This document shows positions 24,620 to 36,412 of a DNA stretch of 64,000 nucleotides, in pieces. Source of the DNA: Candidula unifasciata (lineage: Eukaryota > Mollusca > Gastropoda > Stylommatophora > Geomitridae); assembly GCA_905116865.2 (NCBI GenBank), contig CAJHNH020007957.1:62001-126000 (forward strand), written 5' to 3'. The position numbers and the translations under genes were made by a program. The stretch's first letter is position 1; each line of letters begins with the position of its first letter. The notes below the pieces were generated by a model. It did no database searches and had not been told where the DNA came from. It worked only from the letters and a program-made list of their open reading frames with translations.

Positions 24620-24860
24620 TTAGTTAGTTAGTCTTTCCTCTTGTGTCGAGTGCGGCACATAGGGCAGAGGTCATGACTCTCCATGCATGGCGGCTCGTTG
24701 CAATTTGTTGTAGGTCTTGGATGTTTGAGTGGCCCATGAGCGAGCCTTCCCTGATGATAGTTCTACGTAGGGTTTCCCTTGGTCTTCCACAAGATCTTTT
24801 TCCCTGTGGTGTCCAAATGAGGGCTTGGTAAGGAACTACAACTGATGAGCACAAAATCAT
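24620..24860 (-). mobile_element. Non-LTR retrotransposon C-terminal fragment
   Basis: The minus-strand ORF reads ALIWTPQGKRSCGRPRETLR, then QQIATSRHAWRVMTSALCAA, a typical C-terminal block of RTE/CR1-like polyproteins (GKR-RGRP followed by A-R-WR). It is truncated. Confidence 0.65.
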
Positions 24861-25260
24861 AACAACAGAGATGCAATGTCTTAAAACAACTGCTAGAGCA
24901 ACAGGAAGAGATAATATTCAAAATGAAGGCATCGCAAGAGTAGGACTGAATCAGTGATACAACTTATTAAAAGGCAACAGTTAAGATGGTCTGACCATCT
25001 GACAGGAAGGACCTGGTACCAATAACCATGCTATAGACATATAATCAACACAGAATCGGTAAAGCTAACCGGGTCATCAAATGCCTGTGGAAGTCAGATG
25101 TGTTGGCCAAAAGGAGCAAATATCGCAGCCACGCTGTAAATGGGCACAGCGCAAATACATCTTTTGATGAATGCAGAAGAAGAATCGGTAGAAGACCAGA
25201 CAAATGATAGAAGACTGGAATCAAGAACAGCTGTAAAGAAATATGGATTGACTTATACAG
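24861..25260 (+). mobile_element. Retroelement C-terminal relic plus family C piece
   Basis: 24880-25020 translates to a weak CR1/RTE-like C-terminal pattern (QCLKTTARATGRDNIQNEG and IARVGLNQ). 25085-25190 contains GGCCAAAAGGAGCAAATATCG, CAGCCACGCTGTAAATGGGC and a GCAGAAGAAGAATC tail, like a diverged family C repeat. Confidence 0.4.
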
Positions 25261-25714
25261 TGCATTAGAAAGAGCATACAGAAGACAATCTCCCCCCCCC
25301 CCCCCCCCAACCCACACACACATGTGCTTTGATGAGGTAATGGCTGATAGAAGAGAAGTTGTAATCACGTATCAGAGATATAACATACTGTGTGTTGTTT
25401 ATGTACACACGCACACCTAGCAAGATGTCTGAAACAGAAAGAGAGAGACTGTGATGTACTTGAATATTTGCCACATTTCTGATCAACTCACGTTTCCAGT
25501 TTTCTAATTTAAAAAAAAAATTTGACATGTGATCAAAATTTAAGGTTTAAGGTGCCCTTCAAATAATCCCAGTAATGACTTCCTGTGAAGATAGGTTTAG
25601 TCCTGTGCTTGTCTGATTTGTGTCTCCCATATCGCAGACATTATCAGGCCATACGTACCGTACCGCGATCGAAACCCACTGCTGGTTGTGTGGATTTTTA
25701 TCGGGGTATAGGGC
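25261..25714. other. No gene; poly-C tract
   Basis: Poly-C near 25292-25308 followed by CA repeats. No ORF with a motif is present. Confidence 0.45.
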
Positions 25715-25880
25715 GTCGCAGGTCGTCCCAGCCTAAAATGGGTACAAGGATGGCTGTCCTGGGGAAGTAAAGACGGCTGGCATAATGCTGACCACATTAC
25801 CCACCTAGTGCCAATTGGTCTGTAAAAATACTAGGTGCTCTTCCCATATGCCCGCTGCGCCTAAGGCATAAAATGGGATC
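25715..25880 (+). repeat. SINE family S, body only
   Basis: GTCCCAGCCTAAAATGGGTAC, GGGGAAGTAAAGACGGCTGG and CTAGTGCCAATTGGTCTGTAAA match the family body. The tRNA-like head is not recognisable. Confidence 0.6.
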
Positions 25881-26324
25881 TTTACTTTCTTTGCTTACCA
25901 GGCCATCTCAGCTGAGATTGCTGCACATATGTCTGTAGTTTACTCGGGTCTGTCATGTCCTCAGATCTTTATTTCTAGAACACTAAATTCCCAAGCATTG
26001 ACTAACATTCGTGCGAGGCACAGGGGAAAATAGAAACCCAAAGATCTGCTAGAAAGTGACAAAAATAATGGCGGTTGTGCACACATTTGTCATCTCTTAA
26101 CTGACAAGCGTGCCTCTGTTTCTTTTTGTGGTGCCTAGCTTGTCACAAGTTTAAGTACACTTGATCATTCAGCAAGACATTCTTGTTACTTGGACGTAAA
26201 ATTTATTTTAAGGTGTGTATGTCATTAAATTTGTCTGTTGCCTGCTGTAACTTTTTCTTTTTCTTATGCCTGCATATGTGCTGCTCAGTAGCTGCAAATT
26301 TAATTCAAGCTTTTCATTGGTGGA
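25881..26324. other. No recognised feature
   Basis: AT-rich unique-looking sequence. Confidence 0.4.
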
Positions 26325-26560
26325 TGCTGCTGTAGCTTAGTTCCTAGACTCTCGCCTGCCATCCAAATGTCTTGGGTTCAGATCTTCACCGATTGGGGTT
26401 CACCTTGGCTCCCAGGTCCTACTTGGCCTAAAATGAGTACCAGGCAGTGTTCTTTGAAGTCAAGTGGCCGACATACTGTTTACCTGTCCAGAGCTGATTG
26501 GGCTGTAGAAATCTGGCATCATATGTCCAATGTGCCACTGGTGTCACTAGGGTTTTTAAT
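26325..26560 (+). repeat. tRNA-headed SINE, family S
   Basis: The head GCTGCTGTAGCTTAGTTCC with Box B-like TGGGTTCAGATCTTC is followed by CCTAAAATGAGTACCAGG and the rest of the family body. Confidence 0.6.
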
Positions 26561-27215
26561 GTTTATTTTGTCAGTGGTTTCTTTAGGATTGGTTCTCTGG
26601 GTTGATCAGAGATTATGACTACAAATATTTGACTGTGTTAGTGGCAGTTGGCAAAGGGCTTGATGGAAAGTGAAAACTTCTGACGCTAACTCTGTTGATA
26701 TTTTTAAGATGTAAAATTATAATTTTAAAATAGAAGCCAGAAGGTTGGATTGGCAATTGTTGTATTTTTGCCGCAAGCAGTTTTTCCTCATTGATCTTGT
26801 GTATAGTTGTACAGCGATATTAGATTTGTAACCATTCACATATTTAGATTTTTCTGTTTCTAAAACTCCAAAGCAGTTTAACATGTGTTATTGGATAAAT
26901 TTTGTGTACCAGTTTACGTGCCACATTTGTCACTCAACATGTCATTTCTGATTATACTTTTTATTTTTGGTCAGAATATGCGGGAGATATCTGACCGTAT
27001 ATTTGTTTTATAGAAGGTGTGCATATTTAGTTCCTTGTTTTATAGAAGGCGTGTATATTTAGTCCCTGCGAAAATATGCTTGTATTTATGTTGTTGTTTC
27101 ATCTGTATGTACCATATTTATCATATCGGTGTGAGCTGAACATGTTTTTGTATGTGTATAGGTTCAGAATGCTGAGAAAGTTCTCAGGTGTAATGTCTAG
27201 ATATACTATCTGGAT
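26561..27215. other. No recognised feature
   Basis: AT-rich sequence. A short direct repeat (TTTTATAGAAGG-GTG-ATATTTAGT) lies near 27010-27065. Confidence 0.4.
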
Positions 27216-27645
27216 CAGTGTGACGTGAAAACCATCAAAGAGCTCACAACCACTACAGCAGAAGTCATCAGTGTGACGTGAAAACCATCAAAGAGCTCAC
27301 AACCACTACAGCAGAAGTCATCAGTGTGCTGTGAAAACCATCAAAGAGCTCACAACCACTACAGCAGAAGTCATCAGTGTGCTGTGAAAACCATCAAAGA
27401 GCTCACAACCACTACAGCAGAAGTCATCAGTGTGACGTGAAAACCATCAAAGAGCTCACAACCACTACAGCAGAAGTCATCAGTGTGACGTGAAAACCAT
27501 CAAAGAGCTCACAACCACTACAGCAGAAGTCATCAGTGTGACGTGAAAACCATCAAAGAGCTCACAACCACTACAGCACAAGTCATCAGTGTGACGTGAA
27601 AACCATCAAAGAGCTCACAACCACTACAGCAGAAGTCATCAGTGT
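27216..27645 (+). repeat. 53-bp minisatellite, 8 units
   Basis: Near-identical units containing GTGAAAACCATCAAAGAGCT and CACAACCACTACAGCAGAAG. Variation is mostly GTGACGTG versus GTGCTGTG. Low divergence suggests recent expansion. Confidence 0.96.
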
Positions 27646-27829
27646 ACACGTGCTAAAACACGTGCTCAGGAGAAGATCGGAGAACTTATGAGCATGCAGC
27701 GGCAATGATCATGTAATGCACAAAGAGGGATAAATGTTGCTTGATCTCACCGTTGCCATGTTGTGAAAGGCTAGAGTTTGTTAAAACATTCTGAGCATTA
27801 CCAAGGATTGAATGCATATATAAATATTT

Positions 27830-27990
27830 TTTTTTGTAAACTCCGGCAGAAAATCCTGTTTATTCGTCAATTTCTGAACTCTGGCTTTGTTCGAGGGCAT
27901 GAGCTTTGCATGTTATCACAATCGATGTCACTGTGTAAGGGCATATGTGCTCAGTCCTCTGATGCAGCAGCCACTCCAAGGCACCTGTAT
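27830..27990 (+). repeat. Family D repeat, partial
   Basis: TGTAAACTCCGGCAGAAAATC, TTCGTCAATTTCTGAACTC and GGGCATGAGCTTTGCATGTT correspond to the 5' part of the 40190 copy. Confidence 0.5.
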
Positions 27991-27999
27991 TGAATGTTC

Positions 28000-28260
28000 C
28001 CTTGAGGAGTTGGTTATAATGTTTCATATCTCGGCCTTGAAGGTATCGTAGACGACCTTTAATATCCTTTACTCCTAGGTCACGTGGTCATGTTAATGTC
28101 AGAGATTCGTCATTATGCACTAGCCTAGTCCATACAGCATTAATGATATCTGCATCGTCCACGCTTCTTCCGGCATGAATTGGTGCATTGTTTGTCACTT
28201 GGTCCGCTCACTCCTCACCTTTTAAGCCAGCATGGCAAGGTGTATAGATCTAGATGTGGT
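28000..28260 (-). mobile_element. RNase H retroelement C-terminal relic
   Basis: On the minus strand, broken frames give LPCWLK, then a GxSGPSDK-like segment and a peptide resembling GRSVDDADIINAVW, followed by LGVKDIKGRLRYLQGRDMKH. This is the region after the RNase H core in family 2-like elements. Confidence 0.5.
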
Positions 28261-28795
28261 AGGTTAAGTGCGATTTTCACAAGTTTATCAAGGCCCTGCC
28301 ACTGTTGGTAGACAAGATGTTAGTGTGTGGCAGTGGCACGTTATCTATTTGTTGTAAGTTTGTCAGGCCCTGCCACTGTTGGTGGATATGACGTTAAAGC
28401 TGGTTAGGTTTGACTGGGTTTTAACCGACTGGGTTGTCAACATGATTTTTATTTTTTGTTTTGTTAAGTTTATTTGTGAGAGTGTGTGTGTGTGATTGAC
28501 TGTATTTATGTGTGTATTGATCCTTAGACAGGTTTAGAAGTCATTACAAAGTTGCTGTTTGGTTACAACGGTTCTGGGGCTGTTTCAATATTTATGGTCG
28601 GATGCTGGTCTGTGCAGTCACTGTGAGAGAAGTAAATGTAGCCACATTTAGGCCATTTCCATGTTGTAACTCATAACATAGAGAGACATATCATCACTAT
28701 TGTCACACAGATACACATATCATCACCACTGTCATACAGATACACATATCACCACTATCACACAGATACACATATCACCACTTCCATACACATAC

Positions 28796-28796
<1 letters not shown>
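28261..28796. other. No gene; short CACATATCACCAC repeats
   Basis: Unique-looking sequence up to 28680, then a short run of GATACACATATCACCACT-like repeats to 28790. Confidence 0.45.

Positions 28797-28829
<33 letters not shown>
28797..28829. repeat. 33-base poly-C tract
   Basis: Uninterrupted C run at the edge of a minus-strand family D repeat. Its true length may differ because such runs are error-prone in sequencing. Confidence 0.9.
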
Positions 28830-28831
<2 letters not shown>

Positions 28832-28834
28832 AAC

Positions 28835-29040
28835 AAGCATGCTGTAGGAGATGACTAATTAGGGGTGTTTCCTTGAAAGTCAGAGTGCATCTGTGAGTGA
28901 GAGGTAAGGAACCACAGACTGCATACAAATAATCTAGATCTGTAAAAAAGAGTGCATACAAAACTCAGGTTTTATATCAAGACCATAGTCTATGAGTGCC
29001 TGAACGACGAGTACTTTTCATCTGAGTTTACAGCTGCCGA
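28835..29040 (-). repeat. Family D repeat, minus strand
   Basis: Reverse complement of the 17488-17600 and 40190-40480 copies: AGCATGCTGTAGGAGATGAC, TAATTAGGGGTGTTTCC and GACTGCATACAAATAATCTAG. Confidence 0.6.
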
Positions 29041-29450
29041 ACACAAAGAAAAAGTTACTAAAAGCATTCCTGTCTTTTCTTCACAAATTCTGGAAATATC
29101 TAGCATAATTTCTCCTGGTCTGCCTCTTCTACGGCTGACTTGACAATTTTCTACAATCCCTGTCATCTTATTGCAAGCCAAGACAACACAGTTTGTCTCT
29201 TGCTTTGTAAGTGTGTGTTATGTTCTGCTTCCATTGGTATCCTTTCAGTTACTTTAGCTGCCCAGTGTATTTGCAATATTAGTTTCTGCAAGACAAGTAG
29301 ATATCCATCCTCCAGCCTTGTCCTTATTTGTTCGCTCACAATCCAAGATTCACTGCCAGATAGCAGACCTGTTGGAAATAGCTTCTTGTTCAGCATTCCC
29401 AGCCCTTCAAGTTCGTTGCTACATTGCTTCATCCCCCTCCCAAAGTCATC
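29041..29450 (-). mobile_element. RTE-type retrotransposon fragment
   Basis: The minus-strand ORF at 29163-29432 contains LLSGSESWIVSEQIRTRLED, then QIHWAAKVTERI, matching the G-E-W-T / I-W-T-AKVTNE block seen at 13.97 kb. The 5' part is missing and the 3' end is not clear. Confidence 0.6.
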
Positions 29451-29754
29451 TCTGTGATTGGCTCTCTCTTTTCAGTTGGTGAATCCAAAAGTGTGCAGGG
29501 CTGCCAGTATATTATCTTTTGGGGGGGGGGGGGCTAATATTGACACGTCTGTCAACACATGTCATCCAGGGGATACTGCAGGTAGAGGCCAGTATCACAC
29601 TTCTTGACATATGGCAGTATTTCTGCCTCCCTGATCGTGTACATGATAGCATATTATGTTCAGTGTACATATTGTTGTATCCTTGGCTCGTTCATTACAC
29701 TGATTTTCCGGAAACTAGTCTCTTAGTGTTATAAATAAGCATGTTGCACACTAT

Positions 29755-29995
29755 ATTTTAGGAGCCGCTGTGGTGAAGCGGCTAGATGCTTGCCTGCAGA
29801 TTCAAAGTCAGGGGTTCAAATCTGCATAGAGCCTTCTGACCTTGGTTCTCAGGTTTTCCCAGCCTTATATTGGTATCCATTAAAGTCCTGGGAAGTAAAT
29901 GACCTCATCACCCAAGTATGTACTGATTGATACAAATATGGGTCTAGCCTTATTTGCCTCATGCACTGGTGTGTACAGGGACCTTTACTTGCATA
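29755..29995 (+). repeat. tRNA-headed SINE, family S, best copy
   Basis: The head has Box A-like GTGGTGAAGCGGCTAGATG and Box B-like GGGGTTCAAATCTG about 35 bases apart. The body has CCCAGCCTTATATTGGTATC, AAGTCCTGGGAAGTAAATG and a terminal ACCTTTACTTGC. This is the clearest full-length copy here. Confidence 0.72.
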
Positions 29996-30199
29996 TATAT
30001 ATATTTTGTTTTTGTTTGCCAAGCTAAGATACAAGTGTGTGATGCACATTCTGGTTGTATTGTTTAGATGAGTTCATTGTGCAGCAGATACAAGCTACGG
30101 GGGTGTAGAGCACTGGCTACTTCTGATGTATGGCAGCGAATCTTTGAAGTTGTATAAAATAGCAAAGGTTGGAGGCAGTGAAGTTTTGTGGTAAACCTC

Positions 30200-30490
30200 T
30201 CTTGGATCTCTCAGGGGTGTGCCGGTTGGTTTTGAAGTTAACCGGTAGATAGATTGATTCGTTCGGCAGCCCTGGGTGATGAGTTGATGCATGACAGGCT
30301 AAATGTGCTCATTTCCCTTTGGGAGCAAGTGAACAGTTTCGTAGTGCAGATATAACATTATTGTGTGGAGAGAATGGTATAATGGGGAGTAACCATGGGA
30401 TCTGGAACTATTGCTCGCTGCTGAAGATGGGGACTAGCACATATGGGAATGTTCCAAATGCTGTGATGTGAGTTGTTAGCTTAACTCATT
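30200..30490 (+). mobile_element. RNase H retroelement family 1, 3' end piece
   Basis: TGGGAGCAAGTGAACAGTTTC, GCTGAAGATGGGGACTAGCAC and GGGAATGTTCCAAATGCTGTG are the reverse complement of parts of 6640-6890. It carries only the extreme 3' coding and UTR part. Confidence 0.5.
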
Positions 30491-31154
30491 TGGAGACAGT
30501 GGAAGAAGTGATTTCTGAATCGAATGCAAAGTAACTAAAACTATTGCCAGGAAAAGATAGTGACAGTAAAATATCTACAACAATAAGAAAGAGACAAACA
30601 GTGATCTTTGGTCTTGAGAGAGAAGCGATTGAAGAATTTGATGATCGGAAAAGCTAGTACTAGAAGAGTTGGGACAGGCTGAGAGAAATGATAAATATGA
30701 TATATTTAAAGTAATAAACAAGAACTGAATCAGAACATTTAATGAAGTCTTTGAGATGCGGATATATGAAAGAATAAATCTATTTCATGGGAACAAAAAC
30801 AGTCAAATAAAGAGGTTCTGAAGAGATTAGGAATAAAATTAGAGTTGAGGGTGGAAATATAAGAAGAGAAAAATAGTGTTTCAGCCATATTAAAAGACGT
30901 GACACTTTAAAAAAAAAAAGTCCTGGAGGGAAATGTTACAAAGTTACAGAAAGTGAGCATGGGAGAGACAGCTAAACAAATGAGGTGATGACATGAAGAG
31001 ATAGACAAACAGCAGTCTCTGAGAGTACATATTCATGATGAAAGATGGAGCATAATATTGCAGCCAACCTTCGTTGTGGAGACGGCACCCAATAGGTTGA
31101 CTGACCAGGGATGCAGAGGTGCTGTTGGACCAAGATCTCTCTTTACCTTCAAAT
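30491..31154. other. No recognised feature
   Basis: Purine-rich sequence with no long ORF and no similarity to other parts of the window that I can see. Confidence 0.4.
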
Positions 31155-31525
31155 AGAACAACCTGGGACAGACACTAGTGTAAAGGACAACCTGGGACAG
31201 ACACTAGTGTGTCGGACAACCTGGGACAGACACTAGTGTGTCGGACAACCTGGGACAGACACTAGTGTGTCGGACAACCTGGGACAGACACTAGTGTGTC
31301 GGAAAACCTGGGACAGACACTAGTGTGTCGGACACCCTGGGACAGACACTAGTGTGTCGGACAACCTTGGACAGACACTAGTGTGTCGGACAACCTGGGA
31401 CAGACACTAGTGTGTCGGACAACCTGGGACAGACACTAGTGTGTCGGACACCCTGGGACAGACACTAGTGTGTCGGACAACCTTGGACAGACACTAGTGT
31501 GTCGGACATCTTTGACAGACACTGG
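31155..31525 (+). repeat. 29-bp minisatellite, first part
   Basis: About 12 units of GGACAACCTGGGACAGACAC plus TAGTGTGTC, period 29. The last units carry ATCTTTGACAGACAC variants, the same type that resumes at 32690 beyond an inserted retroelement. Confidence 0.94.
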
Positions 31526-32690
31526 TCTGTGTATATCTGTGACAGACTACCACCTCCCAGAAAGACGTCAGGGCACTCAGAATGTTGCAAGAAACTTACC
31601 ACCACATGCTCGCTTTAAAGCTCCAGAAGTCCAGTTGAAATTGGTAGACGAAGAAACTAAACAGTCCGATCCAGTCACCCTTATGAACTCATCACTAAAG
31701 ACCATTGATTCTTACCCCGAAGAATGGATACATGTTTATACTGATGGATCTGCATTCAAAGCTACCATTAAAGCAGGTTGCGGAATCTACATAGGTTACC
31801 CTGATGGATCTGTTGAAGAGATATTTGATGCATGCGGGGAATTCTGCTCAAATTATGAAGCTGAAATAATTGCAGTCGAAACAGCAGTATACCACCTAAA
31901 GACTGTAATGGATGTTTACCCTTTAAAGGTCCAAAATATTGTCATCTTCACCGATTCAATGTCTGCTCTTCAAGCTCTGGAGGGCAGTGAACGCTGCAGA
32001 ACTGACATAGCTAAGATAATCCTTGATGCTGATCAGCTCATTATCTTTCCCTTGTTGCACGGACTTTCTGCTTGCCACTATGAAATCGTGAGGACCATGC
32101 CAAGCAGTGTCATTACACATACAACATCAGAATAGTGATGCAGTGGATTCCAGGTCACTCGGGCACACCAGGTAATGACAGACTGGCAAAGAAAGGAACA
32201 ACACAAGAACAACCACCTACAGCGACAACCCTACAGACAGCAAAAACTCTTATAAAAGCTATAAACAAAGAGACTTGGCTGAACAGATGGGCCATGGGAT
32301 ATACTGGAAGAAAGGTTTATAGACACATGGCTAGCCCTGATCCTAACGACAGCATTAACCATTTCACAAGGAGGGACCAGGCCACCATCTTCAGACTCAG
32401 AACACAACATATCACACTAAATGGACACCTAAAGAGAATACAGCCACAACACTCCCCAGAGTGCCAGCTATGTAACTACCCCTACGAAACTGTTGACCAA
32501 CATCTCTTTGAGTGCCCAAAATCTCAAGGAGACTAGAAGAATGCTACTCCCTCCCAGATGGACAGGTGGAACACCTTGTACGGAGGAAAAGAACAGCTTG
32601 TGGAATTATGTAAATTCCACTACATGGCATTGGGCCAAAGGGCGAAAGCTCATGCGCCGCTGGATCAATAACAACAACAAAATCTTCGAC
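31526..32690 (+). mobile_element. 5'-truncated non-LTR retrotransposon with RNase H
   Basis: The frame at about 31560-32060 has an RNase H domain: EEWIHVYTDGSAFKATIKAG (first Asp), YEAEIIAVETA (Glu) and VIFTDSMSALQAL (second Asp). After a frame break, 32135-32536 reads MQWIPGHSGTPGNDRLAK (His and the last acidic position) and then a zinc motif CQLCNYPYETVDQHLFEC. The 3' end GCGCCGCTGGATCAATAACAACAACAAAATC is a CAA-type tail. Minisatellite units lie on both sides, so it inserted into the 29-bp array. The frame break between 32030 and 32135 makes it inactive. Confidence 0.82.
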
Positions 32691-32775
32691 AGACACTAGT
32701 CTGTGGAACATCTTTGACAGACACTAGTGAGTAAGACATCTTTGACAGACACTTGTCTGTGGGACATTCTGAACA
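32691..32775 (+). repeat. 29-bp minisatellite, resumed part
   Basis: Three units of the ATCTTTGACAGACACTAGT type, continuing the array left at 31525. Confidence 0.85.
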
Positions 32776-33329
32776 TGTTGTTCGACAACAGTAGCAGCAA
32801 GCTTCCACAATGATGGCAGTATTCAGCACACACGATTTGCATTTACAGCTTCGAGGGCCCCTAAAAATGCATAGAAGGCGGGTTTTCCGTGGTGGAACTA
32901 TGTCCTCTCAGTTTCCAGATTTTTCAAGTCGTACAAGACTAAATACAAGACTGCAGTAAAGGGTTAAACCATCAGTTTCTTCCTCTGTTCGACGTCCATT
33001 CGTTTGCAATACAGCCAACTAATCTGAAGCTCATTGTACACCTAATAGTGACTGATTTAATTTAGGAAGCCTAAAATTTCTGCTGCTATACCTATAGTTC
33101 GTTCAACATCTCATGAACACACTTGCACGCCATTTTCTCAAAAACTGCATGTTAGATCGCAACGATTATTTACATGCAGTCTTAGAATATCCATGACGCA
33201 AAAATAGATATTATTTAGTCCATAGTTGCCCAGGGTGCTGAACACCAGCCAATTCCTTTGATCTTTTCAAACCATTGTAAATAAGTGGAGTGAACTTTTA
33301 GATTTTACAGTAAAAACCTGACAGTTCAC
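32776..33329. other. No recognised feature
   Basis: No ORF with a motif. AT-rich with no internal repeats. Confidence 0.4.
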
Positions 33330-33770
33330 TCTTGTCAAGCAAGGAAGGAAAGTGTGTACGTCTGATTCTCAAGGCAGCAGAGACTACCTCGACCTATATT
33401 CTCAAACTAGATGTTGCGATATCATATGCAAGGCTTTGCACTATGCGACGTCCATTCGCTTTTGCTATGAACCCCCGTGCACTTCGTCTGCCCCACAACA
33501 CAGAGCCATCTGTATAGATAACCACATCAATTAGACGGGAATTGTCATAAATCGGTTGTTGAACTTCTGATTCTGCAACACCAGCTGACCCGTCTCTGCA
33601 CTTACGATCTAAAGTGATTAGAACCCTGCACAAGTCTGAAACTTGTTCGGACATCTTGACCCACTCAGCTCCTCGCTTAAATTTATCAAGAAAAGATTTA
33701 AAACCGAACGAAAAGTATATTAGCAAACTTCACAATACAAACAAAACGTGAACGTTAAATTTATCAAGCC
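33330..33770 (-). mobile_element. RNase H retroelement family 1, N-terminal piece
   Basis: The minus-strand ORF 33394-33726 contains LIDVVIYTDGSVLWGRRSAR and GFIAKANGRR, the first RNase H strand. It matches 7190-7320 in reverse. A motif AAAACCGAACGAAAAGTA near 33701-33718 recurs at 40511-40528, so another repeat overlaps its edge. Confidence 0.65.
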
Positions 33771-34185
33771 TGCACACATGTCCAATTGTGTTTTCAGCTT
33801 GCGCCATCTAAGACCGTCCTCTTTTTAGTCTGTGACCCTTAGCTTTACTCAGAGCTTCATGCAGGAGGTACTTCTTGTCTGCAGCTACTCTATGACTTTG
33901 CCTGCAGAACTTTGAGCCTATCTGCAATTGTAGGCAGTGCAAGTATATATGGCATACATACTACCGGGGTATCTCCTGTGCATCCCAGAATTACCCGCAT
34001 AACTGCATTCTGTATGTGCTGTATGCGTTAGAGTTTTATCAGCTGACTCTTTGATATGGTAAGCAGTCCAAGTCCATATTCTATTACCGACAGGACCACA
34101 TACTGGAACATTGTGAACACACAATTTTAAAGCAAAAACTTAATTCTGTACGCCGTTAGTTGCGCAGGTTGTGCTCTAATGAGGG
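33771..34185. other. No recognised feature
   Basis: Short ORFs only. Confidence 0.4.
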
Positions 34186-35412
34186 AGTCAATCAATCTGC
34201 CCCGTCTTGCTTTTTCAGTCAGTCAGTCAATCAATCTGCCCCGTCTTGCTTTTTCTGTCAGTCAGTCAATCAATCTGCCCCGTCTTGCCTTTTCTGTCAG
34301 TCAGTCAGTCAATCAATCTGCCCCGTCTTGCTTTTTCCAGTCAGTCAATCAATCTGCCCCGTCTTGCCTTTTCTGCAGTCAGTCAGTCAATCAATCTGCC
34401 CCGTCTTGCTTTTTTCTGTCAGTCAGTCAGTCAATCAATCTGCCCCGTCTTGCTTTTTCTGCCAGTCAGTCAGTCAGTCAATCAATCTGCCCCGTCTTGC
34501 CTTTTCTGCCAGTCAGTCAGTCAGTCAATCAATCTGCCCCGTCTTGCTTTTTCTGTCAGTCAGTCAGTCAGTCAGTCAATCTGCCCCGTCTTGCCTTTTC
34601 TGCCAGTCAGTCAGTCAGTCAATCAATCAATGCCCCGTCTTGCTTTTTCTGCCAGTCAGTCAGTCAGTCAATCAATCTGCCCCGTCTTGCTTTTCTGCCA
34701 GTCAGTCAATCAATCTGCCCCGTCTTGCCTTTTCTGTCAGTCAGTCAATCAATCTGCCCCGTCTTGCTTTTTCTGTCAGTCAGTCAATCAATCTGCCCCG
34801 TCTTGCCTTTTCTGCCAGTCAGTCAGTCAGTCAATCAATCTGCCCCGTCTTGCTTTTTTCCAGTCAGTCAGTCAATCAATCTGCCCCGTCTTGCCTTTTC
34901 TGCCAGTCAGTCAATCAATCTGCCCCGTCTTGCTTTTTCTGCCAGTCAGTCAGTCAGTCAGTCAATCAATCTGCCCCGTCTTGCCTTTTCTGCCAGTCAG
35001 TCAATCAATCTGCCCCGTCTTGCCTTTTCTGCCAGTCAGTCAATCAATCTGCCCCGTCAATCTGCTTTTTCTCAGTCAGCCAGTCAATCTGCCCGTCAGT
35101 CAGTCAGTCAATCAATCTGCCCCGTCTTGCCTTTTTCTGTCAGTCAGTCAGTCAATCAATCTGCCCCGTCTTGCCTTTTCTGCAGTCAGTCAGTCAGTCA
35201 GTCAATCAATCTGCCCCGTCTTGCCTTTTTCTGCCAGTCAGTCAGTCAATCAATCAATCTGCCCCGTCTTGCTTTTTCTGCCAGTCAGTCAGTCAGTCAA
35301 TCAATCTGCCCCGTCTTGCCTTTTCTGCCAGTCAGTCAATCAATCTGCCCCGTCTTGCCTTTTCTGCCAGTCAGTCAGTCAGTCAATCAATCTGCCCCGT
35401 CTTGCTTTTTCA
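34186..35412 (+). repeat. Compound minisatellite, about 30 units
   Basis: Each unit is a variable (CAGT)2-5(CAAT)2-3 head followed by CTGCCCCGTCTTGC and a TTTTCTG-type spacer. The number of CAGT/CAAT words varies between units. Three + frames stay open over 400 codons because no stop occurs in the unit; these are not genes. Confidence 0.96.
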
Positions 35413-36038
35413 CTGAAGAGTGGACACAGTTCGTTTATGACTGGGTGATGGCAGTGCTAAGACCTGCCTCCTGACCTCGTACCAAAGTATTGTTTGACTG
35501 TTGATTTGGGGATCACCCCCCCCCTCCCCCGCCGCAAAGCTCTTAATACGTCTGCAAAGCTTAGAAACCAACAGAGTGTGTAAGATTTACACGGGAATTT
35601 CATGTCTGCAGAAACAAAATATAATATTATGACACAGTGCAGCATAGATGGACGGATAAGGATTAGCCACGGCCGACTAGATCCTGGAATCGGTCGTGGA
35701 GTCGCTTTGGTTGGCAGGGATTGAAAACACGCACACACACGCGCATATACACGAACTCAAAAATCCCCATACAATCTGGAAAAATTTATGATTGCATTAA
35801 AGAATTATACAAGTAGAATAAAAAAAAGAAAAAGAGTAGCAGCTAGTAGACGAAGAAGAAAAAGAAGAAGAAGAAAGAGAAAAAGAAGAAATGATTAACA
35901 AAGTAAATTAAAATGAACGCGAATTATCAAAAAGCATAAATGTACGAAGGTTTAAAAACAGTAACTCTAATCACCGGAAATGACCTCTGACCTACAGTTT
36001 TCATACAGCGGCGAGTGTTGAACAACTAGAGAAGGAAG
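35413..36038 (+). promoter_or_regulatory. GNL1 upstream region with ETS-like site
   Basis: CCGGAAAT at 35974-35981, about 60 bases before the GNL1 start, resembles the ETS core common in housekeeping promoters. No TATA box is apparent at a standard distance. The transcription start is unknown. An A/G-rich stretch (35820-35890) lies further upstream. Confidence 0.3.
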
Positions 36039-36111
36039 ATGCATAGGAAAAAACCGTTTAGCGGTAAACAGAAGAAACAACAGCTCAAAGATAAGAAAGT
36101 GCGAAAGCAAG
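36039..36111 (+). CDS. GNL1: GNL1 exon 1 (start codon)
   Basis: GNL1 is a circularly permuted GTPase of the YlqF/YawG family, found in the nucleus and nucleolus and linked to ribosome biogenesis. Exon 1 encodes a lysine-rich N-terminus, MHRKKPFSGKQKKQQLKDKK, corresponding almost residue by residue to the human start, MPRKKPFSVKQKKKQLQDK. It is a basic nucleolar-targeting type region. It ends in phase 1 before a GT donor (GTACTT). The matched N-terminus fixes the start codon. This exon is too short to stand out as an ORF and was found from its conserved sequence. The gene continues for 27 kb through introns full of repeats. Confidence 0.9.
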
Positions 36112-36412
36112 GTACTTCATACTCCCGTGCACACTTTAAACATATTCTGTTTCACTTATACCTACCATGTGTTGTTACATGTCACCAGTAATTAAAAGGG
36201 ATATGTATTTATTTTATTATTTTTATGATTGTTGTATATACAGTAACCCACTCCTTGAGGCGTAGTATATTGTAGTATAGTCTGTATAGAAATAAGAAAG
36301 ATTGTAAAGATGGTTTTCACCAATTAGATACAGAACCTTATTTTGTTTTTAGTGCCAAGAAAACGCAGCCCCGCAGAGTGGGTTCGCTTAATTTGTATAC
36401 ACAAAAATAATC

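Noticed and set aside
29755..29830. tRNA gene
   Set aside because: Box A and Box B are present but no clover-leaf is convincing and the sequence runs into a SINE body shared by many copies.
34160..35474. Three overlapping ORFs of more than 400 codons
   Set aside because: They are translations of a minisatellite without stops in its unit; there is no domain and codon content follows the repeat.
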